A model generated the notes under the pieces. The model ran no database searches and had not been told where the DNA came from. It worked only from the letters and a program-made list of their open reading frames with translations. The translations under genes and the position numbers were made by a program. Shown here piece by piece: positions 1 to 4,996 of a stretch of 5,187 nucleotides of DNA. The stretch is from Phycisphaerae bacterium (GTDB taxonomy: Bacteria > Planctomycetota > Phycisphaerae > SM23-33): assembly GCA_030610965.1 (NCBI GenBank), contig JAUWQU010000352.1, positions 1 to 5,187 of the forward strand, read 5' to 3'. The stretch's first letter is position 1. Every line of letters begins with the position of its first letter.

Positions 1-1
1 C

Positions 2-172
2 CCCCCGCCACTGCTGGAGCAACTGGCGCCGGGCGGGCGAATCGTAATCCCCGTCGGCGGCGCGCGGGCCATCCAGCAGTTGATGGTCATCGAAAAAGCC
101 AAAGACGGCGCCACCCGCACCGAGAAGCTGATGCCCGTACGCTTCGTCCCCCTGACACGCAAGGTGCGATGA
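2..172 (+). CDS. pcm: Protein-L-isoaspartate O-methyltransferase, C-terminal end (partial)
   Basis: The frame is open from the window edge and ends at TGA 170-172, giving 56 residues; the start lies outside the window. The enzyme family transfers a methyl group from S-adenosylmethionine to isoaspartyl residues of damaged proteins, starting their repair, in the cytoplasm. Visible support: the piece opens with PPPLLEQLAPGGRIVIPVG, the usual late beta-strand of the methyltransferase fold in this family (LL.QL..GGR.V.PVG). It continues with QQLMVIEK, then a polar turn, then EKLMPVRFVPLT, the typical C-terminal strand where PCMT proteins end. The SAM-binding motif would lie upstream and cannot be checked. 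It converges on the Clp_N gene with 53 bp between the stops. The family call is fairly firm. The symbol is less so, because related methyltransferases share this tail. Confidence 0.85.
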   Translation, partial: PPPLLEQLAPGGRIVIPVGGARAIQQLMVIEKAKDGATRTEKLMPVRFVPLTRKVR

Positions 173-181
173 CTGCCCCGT

Positions 182-204
182 CAGGCACGCCGCGGATGTG
201 CCTG
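182..204. terminator. Hairpin between convergent genes, possible bidirectional terminator
   Basis: CAGGCAC at 182-188 and GTGCCTG at 198-204 are perfect reverse complements around a 9-nt loop. The hairpin lies between the methyltransferase stop (172) and the Clp_N stop (226), where both convergent transcripts must end. Neither side has a clear run of T residues, so it is not a textbook intrinsic terminator. The position is the main argument. Confidence 0.4.
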
Positions 205-225
205 TGAGAAGCCGCGACGCCCGGC

Positions 226-690
226 CTATGACTCGCCAGCCGCGCCATCTCGTTCCTCGGCGAGCATGCCGAGGATTTCATCGCGGACGCTCTCGGGCTT
301 GATGCCCAGGCTGGCCAATACCTTCATCGCCACCCCTTCCGGCTCGCCCAGCAAAGCCAGCAGAAGGTGCTCGGTGCCGATGCTCGCCGATTTGAGCCGC
401 CGGGCCTCCGCCAGGGCCAACTCCATAACGTGCTTGATGCGAGGACTCTGGCGCAAGTAGTCCGGAACGTCGGACTCGGGGCCCTCGGCCACGAGCTCGG
501 CAAGGGTACGCCGCGCCTGTGCGTGAGTGACGCCCAGGCTCTCCAGCGCCCGGTGCCCGTGGCCCTGCGGCTCGTGAATCAGCGCCAGCAGCAGGTGCTC
601 GGTGCCCAGGTACGCCTGGTGCATCCGCCGGGCCTCCATGCCCTCCAGATCCAGCACGCTCCGGGCGTGATCGGTGAACTGCTCGAACAT
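226..690 (-). CDS. Stand-alone Clp N-terminal (Clp_N) double-repeat protein
   Basis: A 154-residue protein made only of the substrate- and adaptor-binding N-domain of ClpC/ClpA-type unfoldases. Repeat 1 spans about residues 1-68, with FEQFTDHAR at the start and the signature YLGTEHLLLALIHEPQG at 27-43, followed by ALESLGV. Repeat 2 spans about 80-145, with SIGTEHLLLALLGEPEG at 103-119, followed by VLASLGI. It ends with an acidic, alanine-rich tail. No Walker A or B motif or AAA+ module follows, whereas full ClpC is over 800 residues, so this protein cannot unfold substrates itself. Known N-domain-only relatives (plant ClpT, mycobacterial ClpC2) bind Clp complexes or act as decoys for N-domain ligands; an accessory or competitor role in Clp proteolysis here is inference. 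ATG at 688-690 is chosen because AAGGAG (696-701 on this strand) sits 5 nt upstream and MFE.FT is the family's usual start. Its first 64 bp and leader recur at 1809-1894. Confidence 0.88.
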   Translation of the reverse strand: MFEQFTDHARSVLDLEGMEARRMHQAYLGTEHLLLALIHEPQGHGHRALESLGVTHAQARRTLAELVAEGPESDVPDYLRQSPRIKHVMELALAEARRLKSASIGTEHLLLALLGEPEGVAMKVLASLGIKPESVRDEILGMLAEERDGAAGES

Positions 691-712
691 GCTCTCTCCT
701 TGTCTCGATTGG
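627..712. repeat. 86-bp direct repeat, copy 1 (inside intact Clp_N gene)
   Basis: Identical over 86 bp to 1809-1894, offset 1,182 bp. It covers the first 64 bp of the Clp_N coding sequence and 22 bp of leader including the Shine-Dalgarno site. Identity stops abruptly at both ends, with no gradual decay. Confidence 0.95.
696..701 (-). promoter_or_regulatory. Ribosome binding site of the Clp_N gene
   Basis: AAGGAG on the minus strand, 5 nt before the ATG at 688-690. It fixes the start and is part of the segment duplicated at 1809-1894, where the same site lies at 1878-1883. Confidence 0.75.
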
Positions 713-717
713 GCGGT

Positions 718-747
718 ATTCTAAGGCCGGGGCCGCCCCGGCGGCAA
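718..747 (-). promoter_or_regulatory. Candidate sigma70-type promoter for the Clp_N gene
   Basis: On the minus strand TTGCCG (742-747) and TAGAAT (718-723) are separated by 18 bp, matching the -35 and -10 consensus at four and five of six positions. Transcription would begin near 710, giving a leader of about 20 nt with the Shine-Dalgarno site. The 86-bp duplication ends at 712, just short of the -10 box, so the second copy lacks this promoter. GC-rich genomes give many chance matches, so this is a proposal only. Confidence 0.35.
726..742. repeat. GC-rich palindrome in the promoter spacer
   Basis: GCCGGGGC at 726-733 and GCCCCGGC at 735-742 form an 8-bp perfect dyad with one central base. 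It falls almost exactly in the 18-bp spacer between the proposed -35 and -10 boxes of the Clp_N promoter, so it could be an operator. It does not resemble CIRCE or a CtsR site. A chance dyad in GC-rich DNA is possible. Confidence 0.4.
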
Positions 748-830
748 GGGGCAATCGCTGCAAGAACGTGACTAGAATCTCTTCCCGCCGTGGCGACCGA
801 CAGGTCCCTGCTAAGGAGGTCTCCGAAACA

Positions 831-986
831 ATGAGCGAATTAACATCTGAAGCGCGACGACACGCGAAACCGCAAGCGGTTACATGGTGCGCGAGCAAGC
901 GGTTGCGTGGTGCGCGAGCAAGCGGTTGCGTGGTGGGCGAACGGGCGGTTACGTGGTGCGCGAACAAGCGGTTACGTGGTGAGTGA
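831..986 (+). CDS. Small open frame with perfect Shine-Dalgarno, running into the tandem repeats
   Basis: AAGGAGGT at 813-820 is a perfect anti-16S match, 10 nt before ATG 831. A TAGAAT (773-778) lies further upstream without a good -35. The frame reads MSELTSEARRHAKPQ and is then made of the 23-bp repeats (CASKRLRG, CANKRLRG), ending at TGA 984-986 after 51 residues. Because 23 is not a multiple of 3, the repeats are read in shifting frames and the downstream part does not look selected as protein. Three readings are open: a leader peptide upstream of the transposase, a real gene start cut off by the repeat array, or a chance start behind a purine run. No homologous family is recognised. Translation initiation here is plausible; a functional product is doubtful. 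Confidence 0.3.
   Translation: MSELTSEARRHAKPQAVTWCASKRLRGARASGCVVGERAVTWCANKRLRGE
863..881 (+). repeat. Left arm of 19-bp inverted repeat (REP-like palindrome)
   Basis: CGCGAAACCGCAAGCGGTT matches perfectly, as reverse complement, the segment 1035-1053. The arm itself contains a small hairpin, AACCGC-AA-GCGGTT (868-881). Two short palindromic units in opposite orientation beside a RAYT-type transposase gene resemble the REP doublets (BIMEs) known for that transposase group. Confidence 0.7.
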
Positions 987-1004
987 GCAAGCGGTTGCGT
1001 GGTG
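867..1004 (+). repeat. Six 23-bp tandem repeats upstream of the transposase
   Basis: Units are at 867-889 (diverged at its first bases), 890-912, 913-935, 936-958, 959-981 and 982-1004. The shared core is CAAGCGGTT(G/A)CGTGGTG. Units 890-912 and 913-935 are identical; 936-958 carries ACGGGCGGTT in place of GCAAGCGGTT. A seventh, strongly decayed start (AGTGAAAACAAG) follows at 1005. Several units contain the mini-hairpin GCAA-GCGG-TTGC. There are no unique spacers, so this is not a CRISPR array. The period does not keep a reading frame, so selection on protein is unlikely. The array sits inside the 19-bp inverted repeat and directly in front of the transposase gene, which suggests a binding or substrate region of that element; that role is inference. 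Confidence 0.88.
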
Positions 1005-1034
1005 AGTGAAAACAAGTTTGTTCGCGCGTCAGAC

Positions 1035-1053
1035 AACCGCTTGCGGTTTCGCG
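1035..1053 (-). repeat. Right arm of 19-bp inverted repeat (REP-like palindrome)
   Basis: AACCGCTTGCGGTTTCGCG on the plus strand is the exact reverse complement of 863-881, with 153 bp (mostly the tandem array) between the arms. It ends 23 bp before the preferred transposase start (1077), where a stem-loop or bound transposase could affect expression. Confidence 0.7.
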
Positions 1054-1076
1054 CGATGTTCGTTTACCATCGCTCC

Positions 1077-1712
1077 ATGGTTATCGCACATCACCTGATC
1101 TGGACCGCATACGGATGGTGGTTACCTAACGATCCGCGGGGAAGCACATCGCACAGCATACGTCAGGACATCGTTGCATCTCTGGGCGAGATACACCACG
1201 GGCGAAAGACCGTCCAACCCTCGGGATGGGAAATCCGCGCGTTCTACAACAAGGCTCCGTCCGTACTGAAACACGCCTTGCTTACGATCTCTCCGGACGA
1301 GCGTGCGATCATCGCCGCAAGTTTCGCCGAGACCATCGCGGCTCGCAAATACACCGGCTACGCATGCGCCATCATGGGCGACCACGTCCACATGCTTATT
1401 CGAAAGCACCGCGACACGGCTGAGCAGATGATCGCCAACCTGCAGAAGTCATCTCGTGACGCACTGGCCCGTCACGGGCCCAGACCGCCCGACCACCCCG
1501 TCTGGGGCGGACCGGGTTGGAAGGTCTTCCAGGACCACCCCGATGACATTCGCCGAACGATCCCCTACATCGAAGACAACCCCGTCAAGATGCGAATGCC
1601 CCGCCAGCAGTGGGCGTTCATCAAGGATTACGACGGTTGGCCCCTGCACGAAGGACACAACCCCAACTCACCCTACGCAAAACGACAACGAGGAGAACCG
1701 TTCAAGAAGTGA
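1077..1712 (+). CDS. Y1 (IS200-like / REP-associated) tyrosine transposase
   Basis: A 211-residue HUH-type single-strand DNA transposase of the Y1_Tnp family, which cuts and joins hairpin-flanked DNA through a 5'-phosphotyrosine link. Visible motifs: AHHLIWTAYGWWLPNDPRGS at residues 4-23; the metal-binding HVH at 103-105 within IMGDHVHMLIRKH; and the likely catalytic Tyr164 in PYIEDNPVK, the RAYT form of this motif (YI..NPV+). The tail HNPNSPYAKR is typical of the subgroup as I remember it. All key residues are present, so the protein looks active. The same frame is open from 999 and has an ATG at 1056. However, those extensions would be coded by the last tandem repeat and the inverted-repeat arm, and the conserved domain begins at ATG 1077, so 1077 is preferred; none of the three starts has a clear Shine-Dalgarno site. 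It lies between two 86-bp direct repeats and behind a repeat array. No accessory gene (TnpB) is present. Confidence 0.88.
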   Translation: MVIAHHLIWTAYGWWLPNDPRGSTSHSIRQDIVASLGEIHHGRKTVQPSGWEIRAFYNKAPSVLKHALLTISPDERAIIAASFAETIAARKYTGYACAIMGDHVHMLIRKHRDTAEQMIANLQKSSRDALARHGPRPPDHPVWGGPGWKVFQDHPDDIRRTIPYIEDNPVKMRMPRQQWAFIKDYDGWPLHEGHNPNSPYAKRQRGEPFKK

Positions 1713-1872
1713 CCCCCCAACGGACACGAACAGAACACCCGCACATGCTTTTGCCGATGCAGGCCCGGCGCCCGCCAATACCGAACAAACAAGCGCCCCG
1801 ACCAGGCGGCCGGGCCTCCATGCCCTCCAGATCCAGCACGCTCCGGGCGTGATCGGTGAACTGCTCGAACAT
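1702..1872 (-). pseudogene. Truncated, chimeric duplicate of the Clp_N gene start
   Basis: The second copy of the Clp_N gene start keeps the ATG (1870-1872), the Shine-Dalgarno site (1878-1883) and the first 21 codons, ending in DLEGMEAR. It then leaves the family at the repeat boundary and runs 35 more codons (PPGRGACLFGIGG and on) to TGA 1702-1704, overlapping the 3' end of the transposase gene on the other strand. Only the first helix of repeat 1 is kept, so no folded Clp_N domain can form. The candidate promoter of the intact gene is not included in the copy. It is best regarded as a broken fragment. Confidence 0.75.
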
Positions 1873-1894
1873 GCTCTCTCCTTGTCTCGATTGG
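1809..1894. repeat. 86-bp direct repeat, copy 2
   Basis: A perfect copy of 627-712 in the same orientation, 96 bp after the transposase stop. The two copies enclose the transposase, tandem array and inverted repeat. The absence of any mismatch points to a recent duplication or to gene conversion. Y1 transposases do not normally make target duplications, so the origin is not explained by the transposase alone. Confidence 0.95.
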
Positions 1895-1895
1895 A

Positions 1896-1922
1896 CAGCC
1901 TTCGATTACCGTTGGCAGGCTG
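1896..1922 (-). terminator. Weak hairpin downstream of the LamG gene
   Basis: CAGCCT at 1896-1901 pairs with AGGCTG at 1917-1922 around a 15-nt loop, 50 bp beyond the LamG stop on the minus strand. No T run follows, so terminator function is uncertain. It begins one base after the end of the 86-bp repeat, so it could instead mark an element boundary. Confidence 0.2.
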
Positions 1923-1971
1923 AGGAATCGAGCGAACAATTGGCTGGGCCGCTACATTTCGGCTACTCCGC

Positions 1972-4053
1972 TCATCGAGCGCCGGCCTGTTCGGCGATCA
2001 ACTCAATCGTTAGTGGTTTGGTCGATTTCGCCCGGATCCAGATAATGACGTCTTCGCCTTCAAGTGTGGGTCGCGCTCCGACGCGGAAATCGCTGCCGCG
2101 GGGCACTTGCCTGCCGTCCAGCTTCAGCTTCAGGGACCGGGGATGCCAGTGCCTGACGACAAAGGCGGGGTTGAACGCCGGCGAGTCCTCGGATGCATCG
2201 AGTGTCAGCTCCAGCTTTCCGTCGGCGGCCGGCTTCTCCTTCGTGAGTTGATAGGCCCGCTCGGCGCGGTCGTAGCCCTGGCACTGGAAACCCTTTGCCT
2301 TGATAGCCGCCCGCGGGGCGTATGCCCAGCTCCTGCCGGCGAAGACGAGCCCGGCCCTGTCCATTTCCGTCATGCTGTAGAGGCCGTTCCACCACGAACG
2401 CCCGTCCTTCTCATGCACCGGCGGTCTGGAGATCGGAAATCCCAAAAAGTGCGTCGGGCGATCGGGCGCCTGGGCTGTTCTGCCGTCACAGGCCGCCTGG
2501 CCGACCGGCCAGTGGTTGCAGGACCCGGGGACGTCGAGCCCTCCGGAGGGCATTTCCCGGTCCATGGCCCTGCCCATTCTGTTGCCCGGCTCGAAGATAA
2601 TCGACGGCCGGTTCTTCGAGCGGAAATTATATCGCTGGATGGTCAGGTCTGCGGGCATCTCGCGTTTGCCGGGGTTCTCCACGAACGAGAGGGTCTCAGT
2701 CTCGCCCTTGAAGTTCGCCACCATGGCGAAATCCTTGTTGACCACGTCGCTCTGGAGCTGACCGGGGCCTGTAAAGGGGAGCGATTCCTGGAACTGGATG
2801 GGCCTGGGGAGAGTCCCGGTTTTCCAGGTCGGTTTGCGGATGCCCATCTGGTCCGGGTAGATGTAATAGTATTCGTCGACCCAGAATGCCCGGGTGGTCT
2901 TGTCATCTTCATTCCGGAGGTTGTCATGGGCGTTGACCGGGGCGTAGCGCCAGTGGACCACCACGCGGGCGTCGTTGCTCTCGATGATGCGGACGTGCGA
3001 GTAGCGGCAGCGGCGGTCCTGCATGTGTTCGAAACAGCCCTCGATTCTGTTCCACGACTCGACGCTCTGGTCGGCCATCCACAACCCGTTTTCCGAAACC
3101 CAGGCGGGCGAAAACCGGCTTCCTCGCCAGAAGACGACCCGAGTCGCGGACCGGTCGAACCGGACGACAATATCGGGGTGCTCGTCGACTGCCCAGAGGT
3201 TGTCCCATTCCTCGTAGTATTTCAGTCTGTGGTAATAAGCGCCGAAACGCCCGGGGCCTTCCGGGCCACAGGGCATCTTGCGCAGCGGCAGGGCCGGGCT
3301 TGCGAGTTTGCCATTCGGCTTGGAATCCTCTTTGATTCGCTCGGGCTTCAGTGCCGCGTCGTAGAGTTTGATCTCGTCGACAAGTCCGTCAATGCTGAAC
3401 CAGCCCGGCAGCGTACCGAACGGGCGGTGGATGTTGGAGGGCTTGACTTTCTCGTAATTCATCAGTGCGCGGATGCTGGCGTCCCGGGCCCAGTCGGGCT
3501 GTCCCTTGACATCGAGCCGGCCTGCCTCTTTGCCATTGGCGAAGAGCGTGATGCCCTTCTTGGGATCGTACGTTCCCGCGATATGCGTCCACTCGCGAAG
3601 TGGCAGGATATCCCTTGCGGAGACGCATTTCTGCCACTTGCCGCCGACGGCCAGCTCGAGCGAGAAATCCCCGTTGGGGCCGACCGCCAGACGATAGCCC
3701 TTGTCTTCAGCATCCTGTTGGGCCAGCACCGGGCACCAATTCCAGGGATACGCCGCGTGCGCGATCCACGCCTCCACGGTAAAGGCGGAATCCAGCGGGG
3801 GCGCCTTGGCGGCTTTGCGCTCGATGCAGGTCGTATAGCCATCCGGCTTGAGTGCCGATCCGCAAGGGCCGGGCACGTATCTGAAGCTGCCCTCGATGGT
3901 GTCCTCGGTATCGCTGGCGGCATCTTTGACCGCCTCCGCGTTCTGCCCGTCAAAACTCCACCACAGCACGGGTTTTTCCCCGGCAGCCCACGAGGATTCT
4001 GACAGGGCAGCCAGAACGACAAACGCCAATGCTCTCAAAACTCGGGCTTTCAT
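1972..4053 (-). CDS. Secreted LamG-domain protein with large C-terminal region of unknown function
   Basis: A 693-residue exported protein. Residues 1-23 form a signal peptide: a basic start MKAR, then the hydrophobic core ALAFVVLAAL, with likely cleavage after SWA. Residues about 28-240 match the LamG/concanavalin-A-like jelly-roll fold: LWWSFDG at 30-36, FTVEAWIAH at 91-99, REWTHIAGTYD at 153-163, ITLFANGKEAGRL at 168-180 and IDGLVDEIKLYDAALKPERI at 221-240. Such domains commonly bind carbohydrates. Residues about 265-693 are rich in Trp and Tyr, with blocks such as VVFWRGSRFSPAWVSENGLW (307-326), CRYSHVRIIESNDARVVVHW (349-368) and YYYIYPD (395-401); I do not recognise a named catalytic family. 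Ten cysteines follow the signal peptide, fitting extracytoplasmic disulfides. ATG 4051-4053 is supported by AGAGGTG 7 nt upstream and by the signal peptide. It follows the 295-residue gene by 50 bp on the same strand. A role in polysaccharide binding or breakdown is likely but unproven. Confidence 0.85.
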   Translation of the reverse strand: MKARVLRALAFVVLAALSESSWAAGEKPVLWWSFDGQNAEAVKDAASDTEDTIEGSFRYVPGPCGSALKPDGYTTCIERKAAKAPPLDSAFTVEAWIAHAAYPWNWCPVLAQQDAEDKGYRLAVGPNGDFSLELAVGGKWQKCVSARDILPLREWTHIAGTYDPKKGITLFANGKEAGRLDVKGQPDWARDASIRALMNYEKVKPSNIHRPFGTLPGWFSIDGLVDEIKLYDAALKPERIKEDSKPNGKLASPALPLRKMPCGPEGPGRFGAYYHRLKYYEEWDNLWAVDEHPDIVVRFDRSATRVVFWRGSRFSPAWVSENGLWMADQSVESWNRIEGCFEHMQDRRCRYSHVRIIESNDARVVVHWRYAPVNAHDNLRNEDDKTTRAFWVDEYYYIYPDQMGIRKPTWKTGTLPRPIQFQESLPFTGPGQLQSDVVNKDFAMVANFKGETETLSFVENPGKREMPADLTIQRYNFRSKNRPSIIFEPGNRMGRAMDREMPSGGLDVPGSCNHWPVGQAACDGRTAQAPDRPTHFLGFPISRPPVHEKDGRSWWNGLYSMTEMDRAGLVFAGRSWAYAPRAAIKAKGFQCQGYDRAERAYQLTKEKPAADGKLELTLDASEDSPAFNPAFVVRHWHPRSLKLKLDGRQVPRGSDFRVGARPTLEGEDVIIWIRAKSTKPLTIELIAEQAGAR

Positions 4054-4060
4054 CTGAAGA

Positions 4061-4067
4061 CACCTCT
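4061..4067 (-). promoter_or_regulatory. Ribosome binding site of the LamG gene
   Basis: AGAGGTG on the minus strand, 7 nt before ATG 4051-4053. It selects this start, which places the signal peptide at the very N-terminus. Confidence 0.65.
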
Positions 4068-4092
4068 TTTACTTTGTTGTCGGCGAGGCCAT

Positions 4093-4120
4093 AGCTTACC
4101 GCGTTATTCCGTGCGGTCAA
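4093..4120 (-). promoter_or_regulatory. Weak candidate promoter before the LamG gene
   Basis: TTGACC (4115-4120) is a good -35 match, but the -10 partner TAAGCT (4093-4098, 16-bp spacer) is poor. The -35 lies in the last codons of the upstream gene. Read-through from that gene is an equally good explanation of LamG expression. Confidence 0.2.
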
Positions 4121-4991
4121 GACCCCCAAGTCTGCTCGGGAAGTGTGCGGGCCGAAAACCGGTGGGCCACTGCACTCCAGGGGGACAGGCTTCGTAGTAG
4201 ATCGTAAGGAAGTCGCGACCTTGCCGATCTATGCCGGCGGCAAGGTGACCGAAAGGGCACGTCGCATAGCAGGGGTAGATCCGCTCGACCAGGTCGGAAT
4301 CGACTGCGTAATGCTCAGCGAGGCGTATGAGGACAGGCTCCAGATCGCGGAGAGTGAGGTTGGCCTTGTAGAGATTGACGTCGAAGGATCGCCTCGGATT
4401 GCCCCCCTCAGCGACCTCCAGATAAAGAATGTCACGTCGAGTCATCCTGCCCGCTGCGAGCCGGAAAATGCTTTCCACTATATTCAGAGATGCTCGGTAT
4501 CGGGGCTCAGCGTAGATGGCGGCGATTCGTGTCAGGATCGTCTGGGCTGACAGATAGGGATGCCAGACGTACTGGGCGATGGCGGCCCTGTCACTATTGG
4601 ATATATCCCATTTCAAGCCGAGGTGCATTAGCATGGGATCAGTCGGGCCGGCTTTGACCTTGACCTTCGAGGCGAAGGTGTCGTAGTACTCCAGGTACAC
4701 CTTGTAGACACAGGTCCGCTCGTTTTCCTCGAAGCCGAATAGGACGAAGTTCACTTCCGGCAGCTTTTGGGCAAGCGTCTCCAACAAGCGAGCGGGCATG
4801 TTAAGCCGTCGACAGAAGTCGAGGATCGCCTCGTTCGGATCGCCACACGAGGTACGTTTGTCGACACCGACGAGGTATCGATTCCAGAGCGCGGCGCCGT
4901 CGAACACCTTGAAGGATCGCTCGCAGCCGGCCACGGTGACCGTCTGAAGCAGTTGCAGCAGATGTTCTGAATGTTGCTCAGCACTCGTCAC
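4104..4991 (-). CDS. Conserved-looking protein of unknown function, 295 residues
   Basis: I do not recognise a named family. The frame starts at GTG (4989-4991), supported by GGAGAG 5 nt upstream (4997-5002), and ends at TAG/TAA-type stop 4104-4106. There is no signal peptide or membrane segment, so the product is probably cytoplasmic. The sequence alternates helical stretches with strand-like blocks that look conserved: VYKVYLEYYD (95-104), LMHLGLKWDIS (121-131), ILYLEVAEGGNPRRSFDVNL (188-207) and FGHLAAGIDRQGRDFLTIYY (247-266). Aromatic strands with Lys and Arg recall ABBA-type prenyltransferases, but I see no specific motif and do not claim that fold. Six cysteines (23, 49, 60, 94, 241, 245, plus one near 269) include CYATC at 241-245, which might bind a metal. 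It is followed 50 bp later by the LamG gene on the same strand, so co-transcription is possible. Coding is well supported by third-position GC and the length of the frame. Confidence 0.75.
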   Translation of the reverse strand: MTSAEQHSEHLLQLLQTVTVAGCERSFKVFDGAALWNRYLVGVDKRTSCGDPNEAILDFCRRLNMPARLLETLAQKLPEVNFVLFGFEENERTCVYKVYLEYYDTFASKVKVKAGPTDPMLMHLGLKWDISNSDRAAIAQYVWHPYLSAQTILTRIAAIYAEPRYRASLNIVESIFRLAAGRMTRRDILYLEVAEGGNPRRSFDVNLYKANLTLRDLEPVLIRLAEHYAVDSDLVERIYPCYATCPFGHLAAGIDRQGRDFLTIYYEACPPGVQWPTGFRPAHFPSRLGGLDRTE

Positions 4992-4996
4992 GCGGG

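Larger units (their letters stand above)
713..1808. mobile_element. Transposase island between the 86-bp direct repeats
   Basis: This segment contains, in order, the proposed Clp_N promoter, the small open frame, the inverted-repeat pair with the 23-bp array, the Y1 transposase and a 96-bp tail. The flanking direct repeats show that it was brought in, or split from its neighbour, by an event that duplicated the Clp_N gene start. True element ends are not identified: the inverted-repeat arms both lie upstream of the transposase, so the mobile unit may be smaller than the interval. Confidence 0.5.
1713..1971. other. Gene-poor stretch between transposase and LamG gene
   Basis: This 259-bp stretch contains the 96-bp transposase tail, the second 86-bp repeat copy and 77 bp up to the LamG stop codon. 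Apart from the Clp_N fragment and a weak hairpin at 1896-1922, no gene or RNA is recognised. The tail CGAACAAACAAGCG (1783-1796) faintly resembles a tandem-repeat unit but is too short to claim. Confidence 0.5.

Noticed and set aside
867..1004. CRISPR array
   Set aside because: The units are 23 bp and directly adjacent, with no unique spacers, and no cas gene is nearby.
278..1036. Minus-strand frame of 252 codons overlapping the Clp_N gene
   Set aside because: It is out of frame with the clear Clp_N repeats and passes through the tandem array and leader. The product is Arg, Ala and Gly rich without a domain.
999..1076. N-terminal extension of the transposase from the start at 999 or 1056
   Set aside because: The extension is coded by the last tandem repeat and the inverted-repeat arm, has no Shine-Dalgarno site, and precedes the conserved AHHLIW start of the domain.
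1783..1796. Decayed tandem-repeat unit downstream of the transposase
   Set aside because: Only a short gapped resemblance (CGAACAAACAAGCG against CGAACAAGCG) is seen, which could be chance.
1456..1923. Plus-strand frame of 155 codons across the transposase end and second repeat copy
   Set aside because: It overlaps the transposase in another frame, is Thr, Pro and Ser rich, and shares only a mirrored stretch of the 86-bp repeat.
2107..4002. Long plus-strand open frame of 631 codons opposite the LamG gene
   Set aside because: It is antisense to a gene with signal peptide, LamG motifs and Shine-Dalgarno site. The translation shows no domain and is a by-product of high-GC codon use.
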